Shown: positions 16,702 through 26,464 of the stretch, piece by piece
How the letters are laid out: the number at the start of each line of letters is the position of its first letter
How positions within the stretch are numbered: position 1 is the first letter of the stretch
Assembly (NCBI GenBank): GCA_017451225.1
Contig: JAFSPZ010000029.1
Coordinates: 1 to 61,562, forward strand
Length of the DNA: 61,562 bases
Reading direction: 5' to 3'
Source of the DNA: Muribaculaceae bacterium
Lineage (GTDB): Bacteria > Bacteroidota > Bacteroidia > Bacteroidales > Muribaculaceae
Notes under the pieces: model-generated
The model's input: the letters and a program-made list of their open reading frames with translations, nothing else
Database searches by the model: none
Told to the model about the DNA's origin: nothing
Made by a program: the position numbers and the translations under genes

Positions 16702-19700
16702 ATGAGAAAACAGCTACTACTACTGCTATTTTCGGTCATTGCAGTGACGGGCTATGCCCGCATCGTGACGGGAATAGTGACCCAAAAGTCCGACGGCGAG
16801 ACTGTTATAGGTGCGTCGGTTCAGGTGAAGGGCACTAATCGCGGCACGGCGACTGACCTTGACGGAAAATACTCAATTGATGTCAAAGACGGAGATGTCC
16901 TTGAGATCTCTTATGTGGGGGCTAATCCTGTGATCATTAAGATTACAAGTGGTCAGAGCGTTTACAACGTTGTGCTGGAGGATGATGCCCAAGTGCTACA
17001 AGAAGTTGTGGTGACTGCCTATGGCCAGACTCAGGAGAAAAAGAAACTGAACTTCGCAGTTCAGTCACTGAGTGCCGACCAGGTGACCGCAGGTGGTTCT
17101 TCCAACTTTGCTAACTCCCTTCAAGGAAAAGTCGCCGGCTTGCAAGTGTCTACTGGTGGCGGTTCGCCCAACTCATCTACTCAAGTTATTATCCGCGCCA
17201 TCAGCTCGGTAAACAACTCGCAGAGCAACGAGCCACTGATGGTTGTTGACGGTGTTGCTATCAGAGGCAAAGGTTCGACCCTTGCCGACATCAACCCCGA
17301 TGACATTGAGAACATGAGTGTGCTGAAGGGTGCCGCTGCGAGTGCATTGTATGGCCAGGAAGGTGCCAATGGTGTTATTTTGATTACCACCAAGAGTGGT
17401 AGCCGCGACGGTTCAATCAAGGTTGACGCAAGTGCCACAGTAGAGATAAGCAATTGTATGCGCGTTCCCAAACTCCAGAGTATGTTTACACCTGGTTCAA
17501 AAGGTTTCTACCGTGAAAACAGCGGTGGTGGCGGCTGGGGTCCATATTTGCAGCCAACTGAAACCCTATATGACAACCTTGGGGACTTCCTGGGCACTGG
17601 TTTGCTGCAGAAGTACAGCGTGAGCGTGAGTGGTGGTACCGATAAGTTCAACTCCTATGCTTCGGTGGCCTATACACGCAACGAAGGTGTTGTTCCTAAG
17701 GATTACAAGAATCAGATTACGGCATTCTTGAAAGGAATGTATAAGCCATCTGAACAGGTTACAATCCAGCTGTCGTTGAACTTTGTGAACAACAAGTCAC
17801 GCGGTTTTGGCAACTCGATGTCAACCATCTATAACTGGGGCCGTAATTTCAATATGGCCGACTATGTGACCCCCGACGGCACTGTGAACTGGGCAAGCCG
17901 TTATGATCGTTGGGACCTGCTGCTCGACACCGAGCGCATAGGTGCTACCGTGTCGCCCTATTATGGCCGCTACATGGACAAGAGCGTCACCGAGAGCAAC
18001 CGCTTCATGCTTAACGGCCAGATTGCCTATGAGCCCATCAAGAACCTTGTGTTCACGGGCAAGATTGGTTATGATAAGGGTTATACGATGTATGACGCTT
18101 ACACAGTGCCACGTTTCTATGAGTCGGACTTTGTAGACATTCACAACGAGGAGGTTCAGACAGCCCTAAATGAGAATAAATCCCGCTTTGGAGAGTATTC
18201 GTTCCAGCCATCTCGTGGCGAGCAGCTCACTGCGCAATTTTTTGCCAACTATACTCACACTTTTGCCGAGGACTTCAACTTCAACATATTCTATGGAATG
18301 GAGTATCGCAAGTATGAGGGCGTTGAGGGTAGTTTTGGCGGCTATGAGTTCTTGTTGACCGACTCTCACGGCGACGGTTTCTATAGCTGGCAAAATATCA
18401 ATCCCGAGACCTATATAACCCGAGGAATGAGCCTTTATCACTCAACCTATGACAAGTATGGCTACTTTGGTGAGGTTCGTTTCGACTATAAGGGAATAGC
18501 TCAGTTGTCGGGAACCTGGCGTCATGACGGTTCGTCTCGCTTCAAACAGAATAAGACAACGAGCTACTTCTATCCCTCGGTTACCGGTGGTGTGATATTC
18601 AGCGAGTTGTTCCACTTGACCAACAGCTGGTTCAGTTATGGTAAGATTCGTGGTAACTGGGCAAAGGTAGGTAAAGACTGCCCATCTTACCTTTTCACCA
18701 ATACTTTCAAGCGCTGGACCACATTCCCCGATCCTGGCTATGGTATCGACCCGACCACTTCTCGCGCTATCGTGCTTGAGCCAGAGATGACTAGTTCGTG
18801 GGAGATTGGCGCTGATTTGCGCTTCTTCAATAGCCGCACACGTCTTGATGTGGCTTACTACTCGACCACAGTCGACAACCAGATTGTGAGTGTGCGTGTG
18901 TCGCCTGCTTCAGGAACTATTCTTCAAACCCGCAACGAGGGAACCATCGAGAACCATGGTGTTGAACTTTCGCTTGCTCAGGACATTATCCGCACCCGCG
19001 ATTTTGATTGGACTGCATTGCTCAACTACTCGTTCAACCGTGGTAGAGTTAAGAAATTGCCCGACGATGTGATTGAAATTCAAGGCACACAGTATGGCGA
19101 CATTTTCCCTGTTGCCCGCTTGAATGGCTCGTCGACAGGTCTGTCGGGCAAGGATTACATGCGTGACCCCGACGGCAATGTGATTTGCAACGCCGAGGGT
19201 TATCCTGTCATCGACCCACAGAAGGGTGTCTATATTGGCAACCGTGAGCCCGACTTCCTGTTGGGTCTTGGTTCGAATTTCCGCTGGAAAAACTTGACAG
19301 CTTCATTCCTGTTTGACTGCCGCAAGGGTGGCGACGTAGCCAACGTGACAGGCCGCAGCCTCATCACCAACGGTATGAACCACCTCTATGACAAATATCG
19401 CAACCGCGAGATTATCTTCAAGGGTGTTGTGGACAATGGCGACGGCACCTATTCGCCCAACCGCACTCCCATTATCCTTGACCAGAATTTCGTTGCTACC
19501 TATTATAGCACGGTGTCTTCAAACTTCATTGAAGACGGTTCCTACATCCGCTTGAGCTATGTGACTCTAGGTTATGATTTCACTAGCCTGCTCAAGAGGG
19601 GATGTCCCATCAAGCATTTGAGCCTCAATTGCACTGGCCGCAACCTGTTCTTGTTGACTAAATATAGCGGCAATGATCCCGCTATTTTGGCCGCTGTCAG

Positions 19701-19785
19701 TGGTGGTACTGGTGGCATGGGCATCGACAACTACAACGTGCCTGCCACTCGTAGCTTTAACTTCACATTGAAAGCATCGTTCTAA
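16702..19785 (+). CDS. SusC-family TonB-dependent glycan transporter
   Basis: 1027 aa, the usual SusC length. A signal peptide (MRKQLLLLLFSVIAVTGYA) is followed by a carboxypeptidase-like domain (about 20-105, VTGIVTQKSDGETVIGASVQ). The TonB-associated stretch (LQEVVVTAYG) comes next, then the plug (about 115-230, FANSLQGKVAGLQV and ENMSVLKGAAASALYGQEGA) and a 22-strand barrel. SusC forms the outer-membrane pore through which a SusD partner hands oligosaccharides or peptides. SusD starts 18 nt after its stop, so they are one operon with two further lipoprotein genes. No glycoside hydrolase is in the operon, so the substrate is open; capture of a protein- or peptide-linked ligand is possible. 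Confidence 0.95.
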   Translation: MRKQLLLLLFSVIAVTGYARIVTGIVTQKSDGETVIGASVQVKGTNRGTATDLDGKYSIDVKDGDVLEISYVGANPVIIKITSGQSVYNVVLEDDAQVLQEVVVTAYGQTQEKKKLNFAVQSLSADQVTAGGSSNFANSLQGKVAGLQVSTGGGSPNSSTQVIIRAISSVNNSQSNEPLMVVDGVAIRGKGSTLADINPDDIENMSVLKGAAASALYGQEGANGVILITTKSGSRDGSIKVDASATVEISNCMRVPKLQSMFTPGSKGFYRENSGGGGWGPYLQPTETLYDNLGDFLGTGLLQKYSVSVSGGTDKFNSYASVAYTRNEGVVPKDYKNQITAFLKGMYKPSEQVTIQLSLNFVNNKSRGFGNSMSTIYNWGRNFNMADYVTPDGTVNWASRYDRWDLLLDTERIGATVSPYYGRYMDKSVTESNRFMLNGQIAYEPIKNLVFTGKIGYDKGYTMYDAYTVPRFYESDFVDIHNEEVQTALNENKSRFGEYSFQPSRGEQLTAQFFANYTHTFAEDFNFNIFYGMEYRKYEGVEGSFGGYEFLLTDSHGDGFYSWQNINPETYITRGMSLYHSTYDKYGYFGEVRFDYKGIAQLSGTWRHDGSSRFKQNKTTSYFYPSVTGGVIFSELFHLTNSWFSYGKIRGNWAKVGKDCPSYLFTNTFKRWTTFPDPGYGIDPTTSRAIVLEPEMTSSWEIGADLRFFNSRTRLDVAYYSTTVDNQIVSVRVSPASGTILQTRNEGTIENHGVELSLAQDIIRTRDFDWTALLNYSFNRGRVKKLPDDVIEIQGTQYGDIFPVARLNGSSTGLSGKDYMRDPDGNVICNAEGYPVIDPQKGVYIGNREPDFLLGLGSNFRWKNLTASFLFDCRKGGDVANVTGRSLITNGMNHLYDKYRNREIIFKGVVDNGDGTYSPNRTPIILDQNFVATYYSTVSSNFIEDGSYIRLSYVTLGYDFTSLLKRGCPIKHLSLNCTGRNLFLLTKYSGNDPAILAAVSGGTGGMGIDNYNVPATRSFNFTLKASF

Positions 19786-19803
19786 TCAACACAAGTAAAG
19801 ATT

Positions 19804-21720
19804 ATGGAAATCATGAATAAACTTAAGATAACAGCTTTGTTGCTTCTCGTTTGCCTGATGGGCGTGAGTTGCGAAGATATGCTCGATGATAATGTGAACC
19901 CCGATAAGGCACATTCTATAAATGTTCAAGTTGCAATGCCGGTGGTGGTGTTCTATGCACAGCAAATCAACTATGACCATGCTGAGTATTACAACTATTT
20001 CTCTCAGTTCCTCACTACCGGAGGAAAGAGTTCGGTTGGAGCCTATTCCTACAAGTGCGAGTGGGAAATGCTCACGATGAACCGTCATCCGCAATGGCGC
20101 CGTCACTTCTATGATATTGGCGTGAATGCCAACAACCTGATTCAATATTCTCAAGATATCAACTCGCCAAACTATGAGCTTATTGCTCGTACCATTAAGT
20201 TGATGTCGACTCAGTTGACTACCGACGCCTTTGGCGACATGCCACGTTCTCAGGCCTACCTGACCAATGCTCCTACCTATGACACTCAGGCGAGCATATA
20301 TGAGTGGATGTTCCAGGAGGCCGATGATTTGATTGCTATGTATGAGAATCCCGAGTATGCTCAAAATGAGCACAACTTGGTGATTGACAAGTCTCAAGAC
20401 CGTGTTTATGCTGGTGACCTTGAGAAGTGGAAAGGACTTGTCTATGCTATCAAGGCTCGCTTGCTGCTGCGCAACATTCCAAATATTGACCGCAGTCCTG
20501 CAATGTGCCAGAAGATTATTGCTGCTGCCGATGCGGCAATCAATCAGTGGCGCAAGGGCGACCTGTTGTATGGCAGCTGGTTTGGAAATGAGCCTCGTTA
20601 CAATTTCGACGGCGGCACAGGAACACAGAACTGTGTTTGGAGTCTCTCTAAACCTGTGATTAACAGCTGGGAGTCTCGTGCCAACCTTCTTGACGCAGCT
20701 ATTCCAAGCAAGTACTTCATGGTCGATGTGTTGGGACTTCATGCACCGGCCGACGAGAAGCAAGTGGGAATGTATAACGGCAATAGCGGCTACGCCAACG
20801 ATCCACGTTGCGTGCTGCTGATGATTCCTCGTTCAGGACCATCTTCGGCCAGCAATGCCAACACTCAAATCAAGATGCGCTTCTTGGAAAACAACATAGG
20901 CATGAGCACCAGTTTCAAGATTGCCAATTATCCCAACCTGTATATGGGAGCCTATTGTGGCGACCCCACAGGCTATAACCCCATCTTCACCATGGAGGAG
21001 CTTTATTTCATCAAGGCCGAGGCACTCTACTGGCTTGGAAACAAGGCCGAAGCGTGCGCTCTTGCCAAGGAGGCCACCGCTCACAACATTGAACGTCACC
21101 TTGAGTTCTTCCTGAAAAAATATCCTAACACAATAAACTACAATGAGGGCCGCGACAATAAATATCCAGGCAAGGCCAACACGAGCGGTGTGCCAGGATA
21201 TGTCCAGGCCGATTACTGGGAAGGACAGGTAAACGCCTTCCTCAACAACGAGGACTACTTCACCTACAGTGCTTCGGGAAATCCACAATTGAAGGTTTCT
21301 AAGGTTACCGACCGTGGAAACCATCACTGGTATTTCAACCCCTCGGAGTATACCCTCAGCGACCTGATGCTCCAGAAGTATGTCGCTATGGTTTATCAGC
21401 CCGAGATGTGGACCGACATGCGCCGCTACCACTACAGTAACAAGCGCAACAATTACGGAATTGGCGATGCCAACGAGATTATCTATCCCGACCTGCGTCG
21501 CCCCTATAACCTGTATTCGGCCTACTGGATTGATGGCTTGACCGAAGCCCAGAAGGAGAACACTTGGATTCAGCGCCTCAACTATGACCCCGAGACCGAG
21601 GAGAAATACAACCGCTCGGAGTTGCAGCGCTTGGGTGCTTATAAGAATTACAAGTGGTTGCAGGAACCCATGATTTGGTCACATAATTATGGCGAAGTGA
21701 CATCTCTCACTGGTAAATAA
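19804..21720 (+). CDS. SusD-family substrate-binding lipoprotein
   Basis: 638 aa. The lipobox ends at the Cys in LLLLVCLMGVSC, followed by EDMLDDNVNPDKAH, an acidic stretch typical of surface-exported Bacteroidetes lipoproteins. An alternative start at the ATG 19813 (MNKLKITAL) gives a more usual signal peptide. The helical TPR-like N-terminal half and the C-terminal region (TMEELYFIKAEALYWLGNKAEA) match the SusD/RagB family, of the SusD-like type around 550-640 aa. It forms the lid on the SusC barrel and binds the ligand at the cell surface. It lies between SusC and a third operon gene 40 nt downstream. Confidence 0.93.
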   Translation: MEIMNKLKITALLLLVCLMGVSCEDMLDDNVNPDKAHSINVQVAMPVVVFYAQQINYDHAEYYNYFSQFLTTGGKSSVGAYSYKCEWEMLTMNRHPQWRRHFYDIGVNANNLIQYSQDINSPNYELIARTIKLMSTQLTTDAFGDMPRSQAYLTNAPTYDTQASIYEWMFQEADDLIAMYENPEYAQNEHNLVIDKSQDRVYAGDLEKWKGLVYAIKARLLLRNIPNIDRSPAMCQKIIAAADAAINQWRKGDLLYGSWFGNEPRYNFDGGTGTQNCVWSLSKPVINSWESRANLLDAAIPSKYFMVDVLGLHAPADEKQVGMYNGNSGYANDPRCVLLMIPRSGPSSASNANTQIKMRFLENNIGMSTSFKIANYPNLYMGAYCGDPTGYNPIFTMEELYFIKAEALYWLGNKAEACALAKEATAHNIERHLEFFLKKYPNTINYNEGRDNKYPGKANTSGVPGYVQADYWEGQVNAFLNNEDYFTYSASGNPQLKVSKVTDRGNHHWYFNPSEYTLSDLMLQKYVAMVYQPEMWTDMRRYHYSNKRNNYGIGDANEIIYPDLRRPYNLYSAYWIDGLTEAQKENTWIQRLNYDPETEEKYNRSELQRLGAYKNYKWLQEPMIWSHNYGEVTSLTGK

Positions 21721-21760
21721 AGATGAATGAGCAGTAATAATTATAAAGATAATAAGAATT

Positions 21761-22807
21761 ATGAAGATATTTAATATTTTAGGCTCGGTAGCAATTGTGG
21801 CGGCTGTGATGGCATCGTGTGCCATCCACGACCCGTTTGCCGACAACATGGAGATAGGCCAGGTGGTGCCTACCGTTTCATGGGAGTTGAGCGACGTGGC
21901 CAAGGCTGGTGGTTATGTCTACTTCAAGGCTAAATACTACACTAGCGACGACCACACAATCGATCACAGCGAGGTGTGGGGCCTTGTGACCCGCACCACA
22001 TCGGCAGCCGCAACATGCCGCCTCACAAAATCGTTCTCGTATACTAAAACGGTGAACTCGACCGACACTGTGCGCACCGATGTCAAGTTGGCCACTTTCC
22101 CTCACAGCAAGGCCGAGTGGGATGGTCACGAATATGTGCTTGTCGACTCGTTCCAGGTGTCGTCCACTTTGGCTCCTGTGAGCTGGGTTGAACCCGAGAC
22201 CTTCGACGAGGAGCGTTTCGATATGTACTATCCGGCATCGTTCCAGCAGGAGTTTGTCGACCATGTGGTGAACTATCTCACCAAGGATAGCACCTACTAC
22301 AACGACATGTCGTCCATTTATATCAATTATGACTTCACAGTCGAGCAGTTTGAAGAGCTCAACGCCAAGTATGGCTTGGACATGCCCACCGAGACCGAGA
22401 CCGGCAATAAGAGCAAGCTCTGGTATGTCAATCCTGAGGTTGTAGACCACTACTATTACATCATGGTCGACGAAAACGGTGTCAAGACCGAGCACGAGAT
22501 AGATACCCCCGACCAGGCACCTGCTGGAGTCAATGTCTATGAAGTGTATCAGTCGTGCAAGTGGGTATACAGTCGCTACAGCGACGACACCGGTGGTCGC
22601 ATCACCTCCATCCGCAAGGAGTACATGCCCTACTGGAAAGACCTTATAAGCCAGATTCCCTTCTGTGACTGGATTTACAACACGAGCGACAAGAACTACT
22701 CGGTAAACTTCACCCGCAACTACATTCTGTATCCCACGTTCCGTGTCTTTGATGAGACTGGCAAAATGGGAAAAGATACTGAGACAAAGCAAATTGCTCT
22801 TAACTAA
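21761..22807 (+). CDS. Sus-operon surface lipoprotein of unknown fold
   Basis: 348 aa. The signal ends in a lipobox (VAAVMASC) after MKIFNILGSVAI. The N-terminal part (VPTVSWELSDVAKAGGYVYF) looks like a beta-sandwich. The middle is acidic with many Tyr residues, and the C-terminal part (YMPYWKDLISQIPFCDWIYN) is more helical. I recognise no catalytic motif. Its position as third gene of a SusC/D operon suggests a SusE-like accessory that binds ligand on the cell surface. It lies 16 nt before the next gene, whose signal peptide begins with almost the same residues (MKIFN). Confidence 0.75.
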   Translation: MKIFNILGSVAIVAAVMASCAIHDPFADNMEIGQVVPTVSWELSDVAKAGGYVYFKAKYYTSDDHTIDHSEVWGLVTRTTSAAATCRLTKSFSYTKTVNSTDTVRTDVKLATFPHSKAEWDGHEYVLVDSFQVSSTLAPVSWVEPETFDEERFDMYYPASFQQEFVDHVVNYLTKDSTYYNDMSSIYINYDFTVEQFEELNAKYGLDMPTETETGNKSKLWYVNPEVVDHYYYIMVDENGVKTEHEIDTPDQAPAGVNVYEVYQSCKWVYSRYSDDTGGRITSIRKEYMPYWKDLISQIPFCDWIYNTSDKNYSVNFTRNYILYPTFRVFDETGKMGKDTETKQIALN

Positions 22808-22823
22808 AACATCACTTTGAGTT

Positions 22824-24536
22824 ATGAAGATATTTAACAAAATAGCATTAACGGCATTGCTGGTGCTTTCGTTGGCATCCTGTATCGAAAAGGAGCCCGC
22901 CTACGGCAACTTTGGCGGCAAGGATGTGGACTTCACCTACAATGTCGATGGAGATGAATATACTCTCGATTTCTATGTGGTGTCGACAATAAAATTCAAC
23001 AACATCTCCGAGAAGAGCGGCAATGTGACCTGGGACTTTGGTGACGGCTCCACTTCGACCGACCAAAACCCCACCCACAAGTATGACAAAGCAGGTGTTT
23101 ATAATGTAACTCTCACCGTTGAGGGAGTCGGCAAGCGCAGCTATCCGCTGCTCATCTACGACATCGCCCCAGTGCTCAGCGTTGTTGATCAGAGTGCCGA
23201 GACTGTTGTAATCAACGATGTTACCGTGCTGCTCGATATAGCCCTTCCCAATCCCGAGAACCTCGAGTGCAAGTATGTGTGGAAGTTCCCCGATGGAACC
23301 GCGCTTGAAGATGGCACCCCTGTTACCGAGTTCACCGGTTACAGCCACAGCGACGGCAGCGTCGACAACCCAGGCCGTCTCAAGTTCAAGAACATCGGTT
23401 CTCAGAAGATTGAGCTGCAGACATGGTTCGATGTCAATGGCGAGAATCGCCGCCTCGAGGACAGCTACGTTAACGTTCAAGTGGGTTCTTCTATTCCTTG
23501 CCCCACGTTGTATTATGCAGTGATGGGCGGCAATATCAAGGCCTATAAGCTCGTTGACATGAGCCAGCTTCCTGCCGGCACCAAGAACATGCCTTTCGAC
23601 ATGGGAGTGAGCTCGGGCAACATGCCCACCACCCTCGTGTTTGCCAGCGTGGAGAATCGTGACTATGTCTACATCCTCGACTGCGGCAAGCAGTACTACT
23701 ATGTCAACGACGAGAACGGTGTGCTGGGCGATGGCAAGATTAGTGTGATGACTGCCGACGGTACCGACGTGAGCACAATGATTACCAATGTGGGCGGACC
23801 GGCATTCAACGACCCGTTCCAGGGTTTCAGCGATGGTACCAACCTGTATTATACCGACCGCAACACTGGCATTCGACGCATTCCTCTCACCACTCGTGGT
23901 GAGACCGAGAAGACCAACTTCAACAGCACGGCTGGCTACTTCTGCGTCAACAATATGCTCCAGTACTATGGCAACGGCATTGCCTACGGTGCCATCCACA
24001 CGGGGCTGTTGCAAGACCGCAGCGGCGTGTTCTGGTGGGGTAAGAACTACTCGGGCAACGGCATCTACCGCTTCCGCACTAGCGACATTGGCGAGGCTTC
24101 GGCAACCAAGCCTGGTCCCATCCCGTTCCCCATCTTGCTGCAGGCTACCCAGCCACGTGCTTTCACCATCGACGAGGACCTTGGCGCCCTCTATGTGTGG
24201 ATGTGCAAGGGCGGCACTCCCGGTCCTGGCTTCGCTCACTATCCACTGCCTGGGCCTACCGCTGGTCTCGACTATGACCAGTTTGTCAAGTTCATCACCA
24301 TGGAGGCCAACCCCGAGAACACTACGGCCGACGAGGGCGTCTACACCACCCAGTTTGCTGTCGATGCTGCCACCCACTTTGTATACTTCGGCTTCCGTGC
24401 CGCTGCTACCGAGGGCAACTACACCACAGGACTCAAGTACTACAATCCCGAGTCGCAAACGGTCGTAGACTTCAACGGCAACCGCGAGCGCATTTTGGGT
24501 CTCTGCATCAATCCACGGGAGACTCATCTGTTCTAA
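22824..24536 (+). CDS. PKD-domain surface lipoprotein with propeller-like C-terminus
   Basis: 570 aa. The lipobox is in LLVLSLASC (Cys 20). A PKD domain occupies about 48-110, with the hallmark VTWDFGDGSTSTDQNPTHKY. A second Ig-like region follows to about 210, and the C-terminal 350 residues show repeated strands (YVYILDCGKQYYY, NLYYTDRNTGIRRIPL, GALYVWMCKGG) resembling a beta-propeller. PKD lipoproteins are recurrent last genes of Bacteroidetes SusC/D operons and are thought to present binding sites away from the membrane. A strong terminator follows, closing the four-gene operon. Ligand and enzymatic activity are unknown. Confidence 0.8.
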   Translation: MKIFNKIALTALLVLSLASCIEKEPAYGNFGGKDVDFTYNVDGDEYTLDFYVVSTIKFNNISEKSGNVTWDFGDGSTSTDQNPTHKYDKAGVYNVTLTVEGVGKRSYPLLIYDIAPVLSVVDQSAETVVINDVTVLLDIALPNPENLECKYVWKFPDGTALEDGTPVTEFTGYSHSDGSVDNPGRLKFKNIGSQKIELQTWFDVNGENRRLEDSYVNVQVGSSIPCPTLYYAVMGGNIKAYKLVDMSQLPAGTKNMPFDMGVSSGNMPTTLVFASVENRDYVYILDCGKQYYYVNDENGVLGDGKISVMTADGTDVSTMITNVGGPAFNDPFQGFSDGTNLYYTDRNTGIRRIPLTTRGETEKTNFNSTAGYFCVNNMLQYYGNGIAYGAIHTGLLQDRSGVFWWGKNYSGNGIYRFRTSDIGEASATKPGPIPFPILLQATQPRAFTIDEDLGALYVWMCKGGTPGPGFAHYPLPGPTAGLDYDQFVKFITMEANPENTTADEGVYTTQFAVDAATHFVYFGFRAAATEGNYTTGLKYYNPESQTVVDFNGNRERILGLCINPRETHLF

Positions 24537-24577
24537 CGTGCGGCAACCGCGCTCTCGGCTTTGACCTGACAAAAACG

Positions 24578-24620
24578 AATCCCGTCGCTTGAGTTGTCTC
24601 TAGGCGACGGGATTTTTTAT
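24578..24620. terminator. Terminator ending the Sus operon
   Basis: An 11-bp perfect stem (24578-24588 with 24604-24614) with a 15-nt loop is followed by TTTTTTATT on the plus strand. The upstream AAAAA gives a T-run on the minus strand, so it may also stop the convergent small gene. Confidence 0.85.
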
Positions 24621-24805
24621 TCATCACTGGCGGCACGCTTGGTTTCGTGCTTGAAACGCCTGCGGGAATACTGCTTCTTGGACTTGTGCACGCGGTGAGT
24701 GGCAACCCATTGGCCGCCACCGTTGCGCTCCATCTGCTCGTTGCGTGAAATCATTTTAATGATTTTGTCCATCGAGTTGCTTTTAGTTGTTTTTGACTTT
24801 TTCAT
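24617..24805 (-). CDS. Small basic protein, conserved-looking, function unknown
   Basis: 62 aa and very basic (MKKSKTTKSNSMDKIIKMIS, then RNGGGQWVATHRVHKSKKQY, then SRRRFKHETKRA). The composition suggests RNA or ribosome association; no fold was recognised. Three observations support a real gene. A TAGCTTTG box lies at 24859-24852, overlapping the stop codon of the kinase gene. The gene ends in a bidirectional terminator. Its codon use is ordinary and it is not a shadow of another gene. An internal ATG (MDKII) 33 nt later is an alternative start. Confidence 0.55.
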   Translation of the reverse strand: MKKSKTTKSNSMDKIIKMISRNEQMERNGGGQWVATHRVHKSKKQYSRRRFKHETKRAASDE

Positions 24806-24851
24806 AATGTATAGTAGAGTCGTGGAATAGTAGTGGATGCAAAAAATGTGC

Positions 24852-24859
24852 CAAAGCTA
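24852..24859 (-). promoter_or_regulatory. -7 box for the small basic protein, inside the kinase stop
   Basis: TAGCTTTG on the minus strand begins with the TAG stop codon of the kinase gene. It predicts a leader of about 40 nt. No TTTG -33 element is clear. Confidence 0.5.
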
Positions 24860-26425
24860 TTGCTTAGGTTCGCCTGCAGATGGTAGGTTGTAGAACTCGT
24901 TGATTTTGTGAGGTTTCTTGTCGATGACGGGGCGAATTGAAAAGCCGTTGAGGACACCCTGGGGTTGGAAAGAAATCATGTCGCCAGTGATGATGAAAGC
25001 AAATAAAGATATGGCATTGTCCTCACCGTGAGGAAGGCGGGAGGCCGTCCAATAATATCCCTTGTCGCCTATCGAGAAATAACGGCGCTCGTAGCGGAAT
25101 CCCGCCAGTGGTAGGAAAATGGTGTTGCCGTTGGGTCCTGTGACAATATAACCTGGAATGGTGCCGGGATGGTCGATGAAAATCCACTGGCACTTGTCTA
25201 CGAGTTCCTTAAAATCTTCGATAAGAGGTAATCGCCACTTGCCACCCCACAGTTTGTGGGCCGCATCGAAGCGAGTGCCCTCGAAACTCTCGTCTCGGTT
25301 TGGCGAGTGGAAACCAAAGAAGTAGCCGTGAAGAACTGAGGAAGGATTCTCCATGCCGCCATTGATCATGATTCCAGGCATCATGAGGTTGGGAGATTTT
25401 GCTCCCACGTTGAACGGTGCCCAGTCGACGCTGAGCCCCATGTCGACCGCCTCGCTCTCGGGGATGTCGCAAGGGATTTTGTCGGTGCCAGGATTGGGCA
25501 TGAATACCGAAAATCTTTTTTCGGGTACATCAATGACCATGAGCGACGTGTCGCGAGTAAGAGCCAGACTGTCGCCTCGCTGCCAACCTGGGATTGAGCC
25601 ACGATGAGAAAAGGAGAGCGGCTGAGGTTTAAAGTCGAGGATTTTCAAGTTGTAGCCGATGAAGAAAGCTAAACAACTGAGCATGGCTGTTCCTATTATG
25701 GCGAGAGCCATCGTTTTCTTGTTCCAGCTTTTATTAGTGGCTTGATCGATCGCTTCCTGCAATTGCGACAGGGTACTGTATCTCAGAGTGCGATTGGCGG
25801 CAGTGGCTTTGGCAATTACGTCATCGTATTTCTTGGGCAAGTCCATGTCCTTCAGAATCATGCCTAGCGAGAAGATATCGGCTCTGGCATCAATGTCGTC
25901 ATTGGCGTCAAGAACCTCGGGGGCGGCATAATTGACGGTGCCCGCTGCTGCCTTGAGCGAGCTGTAGCTGTCGGTGTCGCTGAGTCCAAAATCGATGAGC
26001 TTCAGACAGTTGTCCTCGTGTGTGACCATGATATTGGATGGCTTGAGGTCGCGATGCACCACTTGGTTGTTGTGGCAATGAGCTATGGCTGCAATCAGTT
26101 GGAGCACAATGTTGAGCTTCTCGTCGAGAGAATGGGTGCTTTCGAGCCATTGTTGGAGAGTGGTTCCGTCGATCCACTCCTCGACGATGCATGTGCCGAG
26201 TTTTTCAATATTCTCGATGCTGACAACACCCACGATGTTTGGGTGATGCAGCTGCATGGCGATGTCAAACTCCTTGCGCAACAAGTCGTGGTAGAGCTTC
26301 TTGTCGGCCAGCTCGGGCTTGATGCCCTTGAGAAACCATAGCTTGCCAAAACGCTCGCCTTGCGCCAAGAGATTGAACTTCCCTTGTTGCTCAAGCAAAA
26401 CAATATTTTCAAATCTCTGTGGCAA
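24857..26425 (-). CDS. Transmembrane Ser/Thr protein kinase with FISUMP domain
   Basis: 522 aa. Kinase residues are complete: K33 (LWFLKG), E52, HRDLKPSN (D126, K128, N131), DFG (145-147) and APE (168-170). The glycine loop is divergent and the C-lobe is short. A membrane helix (about 238-258) leads to an apparently extracytoplasmic domain (about 335-510) of the FISUMP type: VDMGLSVDWAPFNVG, WGGKWRLPLIEDFKEL, IVTGPNGNTIFLPLAG, GYYWTAS. The cytoplasmic kinase would signal according to what the outer domain meets. The only plausible start is TTG at 26425, because a stop lies five codons before it and the next ATG is inside the kinase fold. It is 39 nt downstream of the pseudokinase gene. Confidence 0.85.
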   Translation of the reverse strand: MPQRFENIVLLEQQGKFNLLAQGERFGKLWFLKGIKPELADKKLYHDLLRKEFDIAMQLHHPNIVGVVSIENIEKLGTCIVEEWIDGTTLQQWLESTHSLDEKLNIVLQLIAAIAHCHNNQVVHRDLKPSNIMVTHEDNCLKLIDFGLSDTDSYSSLKAAAGTVNYAAPEVLDANDDIDARADIFSLGMILKDMDLPKKYDDVIAKATAANRTLRYSTLSQLQEAIDQATNKSWNKKTMALAIIGTAMLSCLAFFIGYNLKILDFKPQPLSFSHRGSIPGWQRGDSLALTRDTSLMVIDVPEKRFSVFMPNPGTDKIPCDIPESEAVDMGLSVDWAPFNVGAKSPNLMMPGIMINGGMENPSSVLHGYFFGFHSPNRDESFEGTRFDAAHKLWGGKWRLPLIEDFKELVDKCQWIFIDHPGTIPGYIVTGPNGNTIFLPLAGFRYERRYFSIGDKGYYWTASRLPHGEDNAISLFAFIITGDMISFQPQGVLNGFSIRPVIDKKPHKINEFYNLPSAGEPKQ

Positions 26426-26464
26426 GGAGTAGATGGGTTAAATGAGAAATAGATTATGCATTGA

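Noticed and set aside
21878-22840. 320-codon minus-strand frame opposite the third Sus-operon gene
   Set aside because: A shadow of the lipoprotein gene; composition typical of antisense frames (Val, Ile and His rich).
22848-24572. 574-codon open frame on the minus strand opposite the PKD lipoprotein gene
   Set aside because: The plus-strand gene has a lipobox, PKD motif and operon context. The antisense frame is low-complexity, rich in Val, Ala, Glu and His, and has no recognisable domain; it arises from codon bias.
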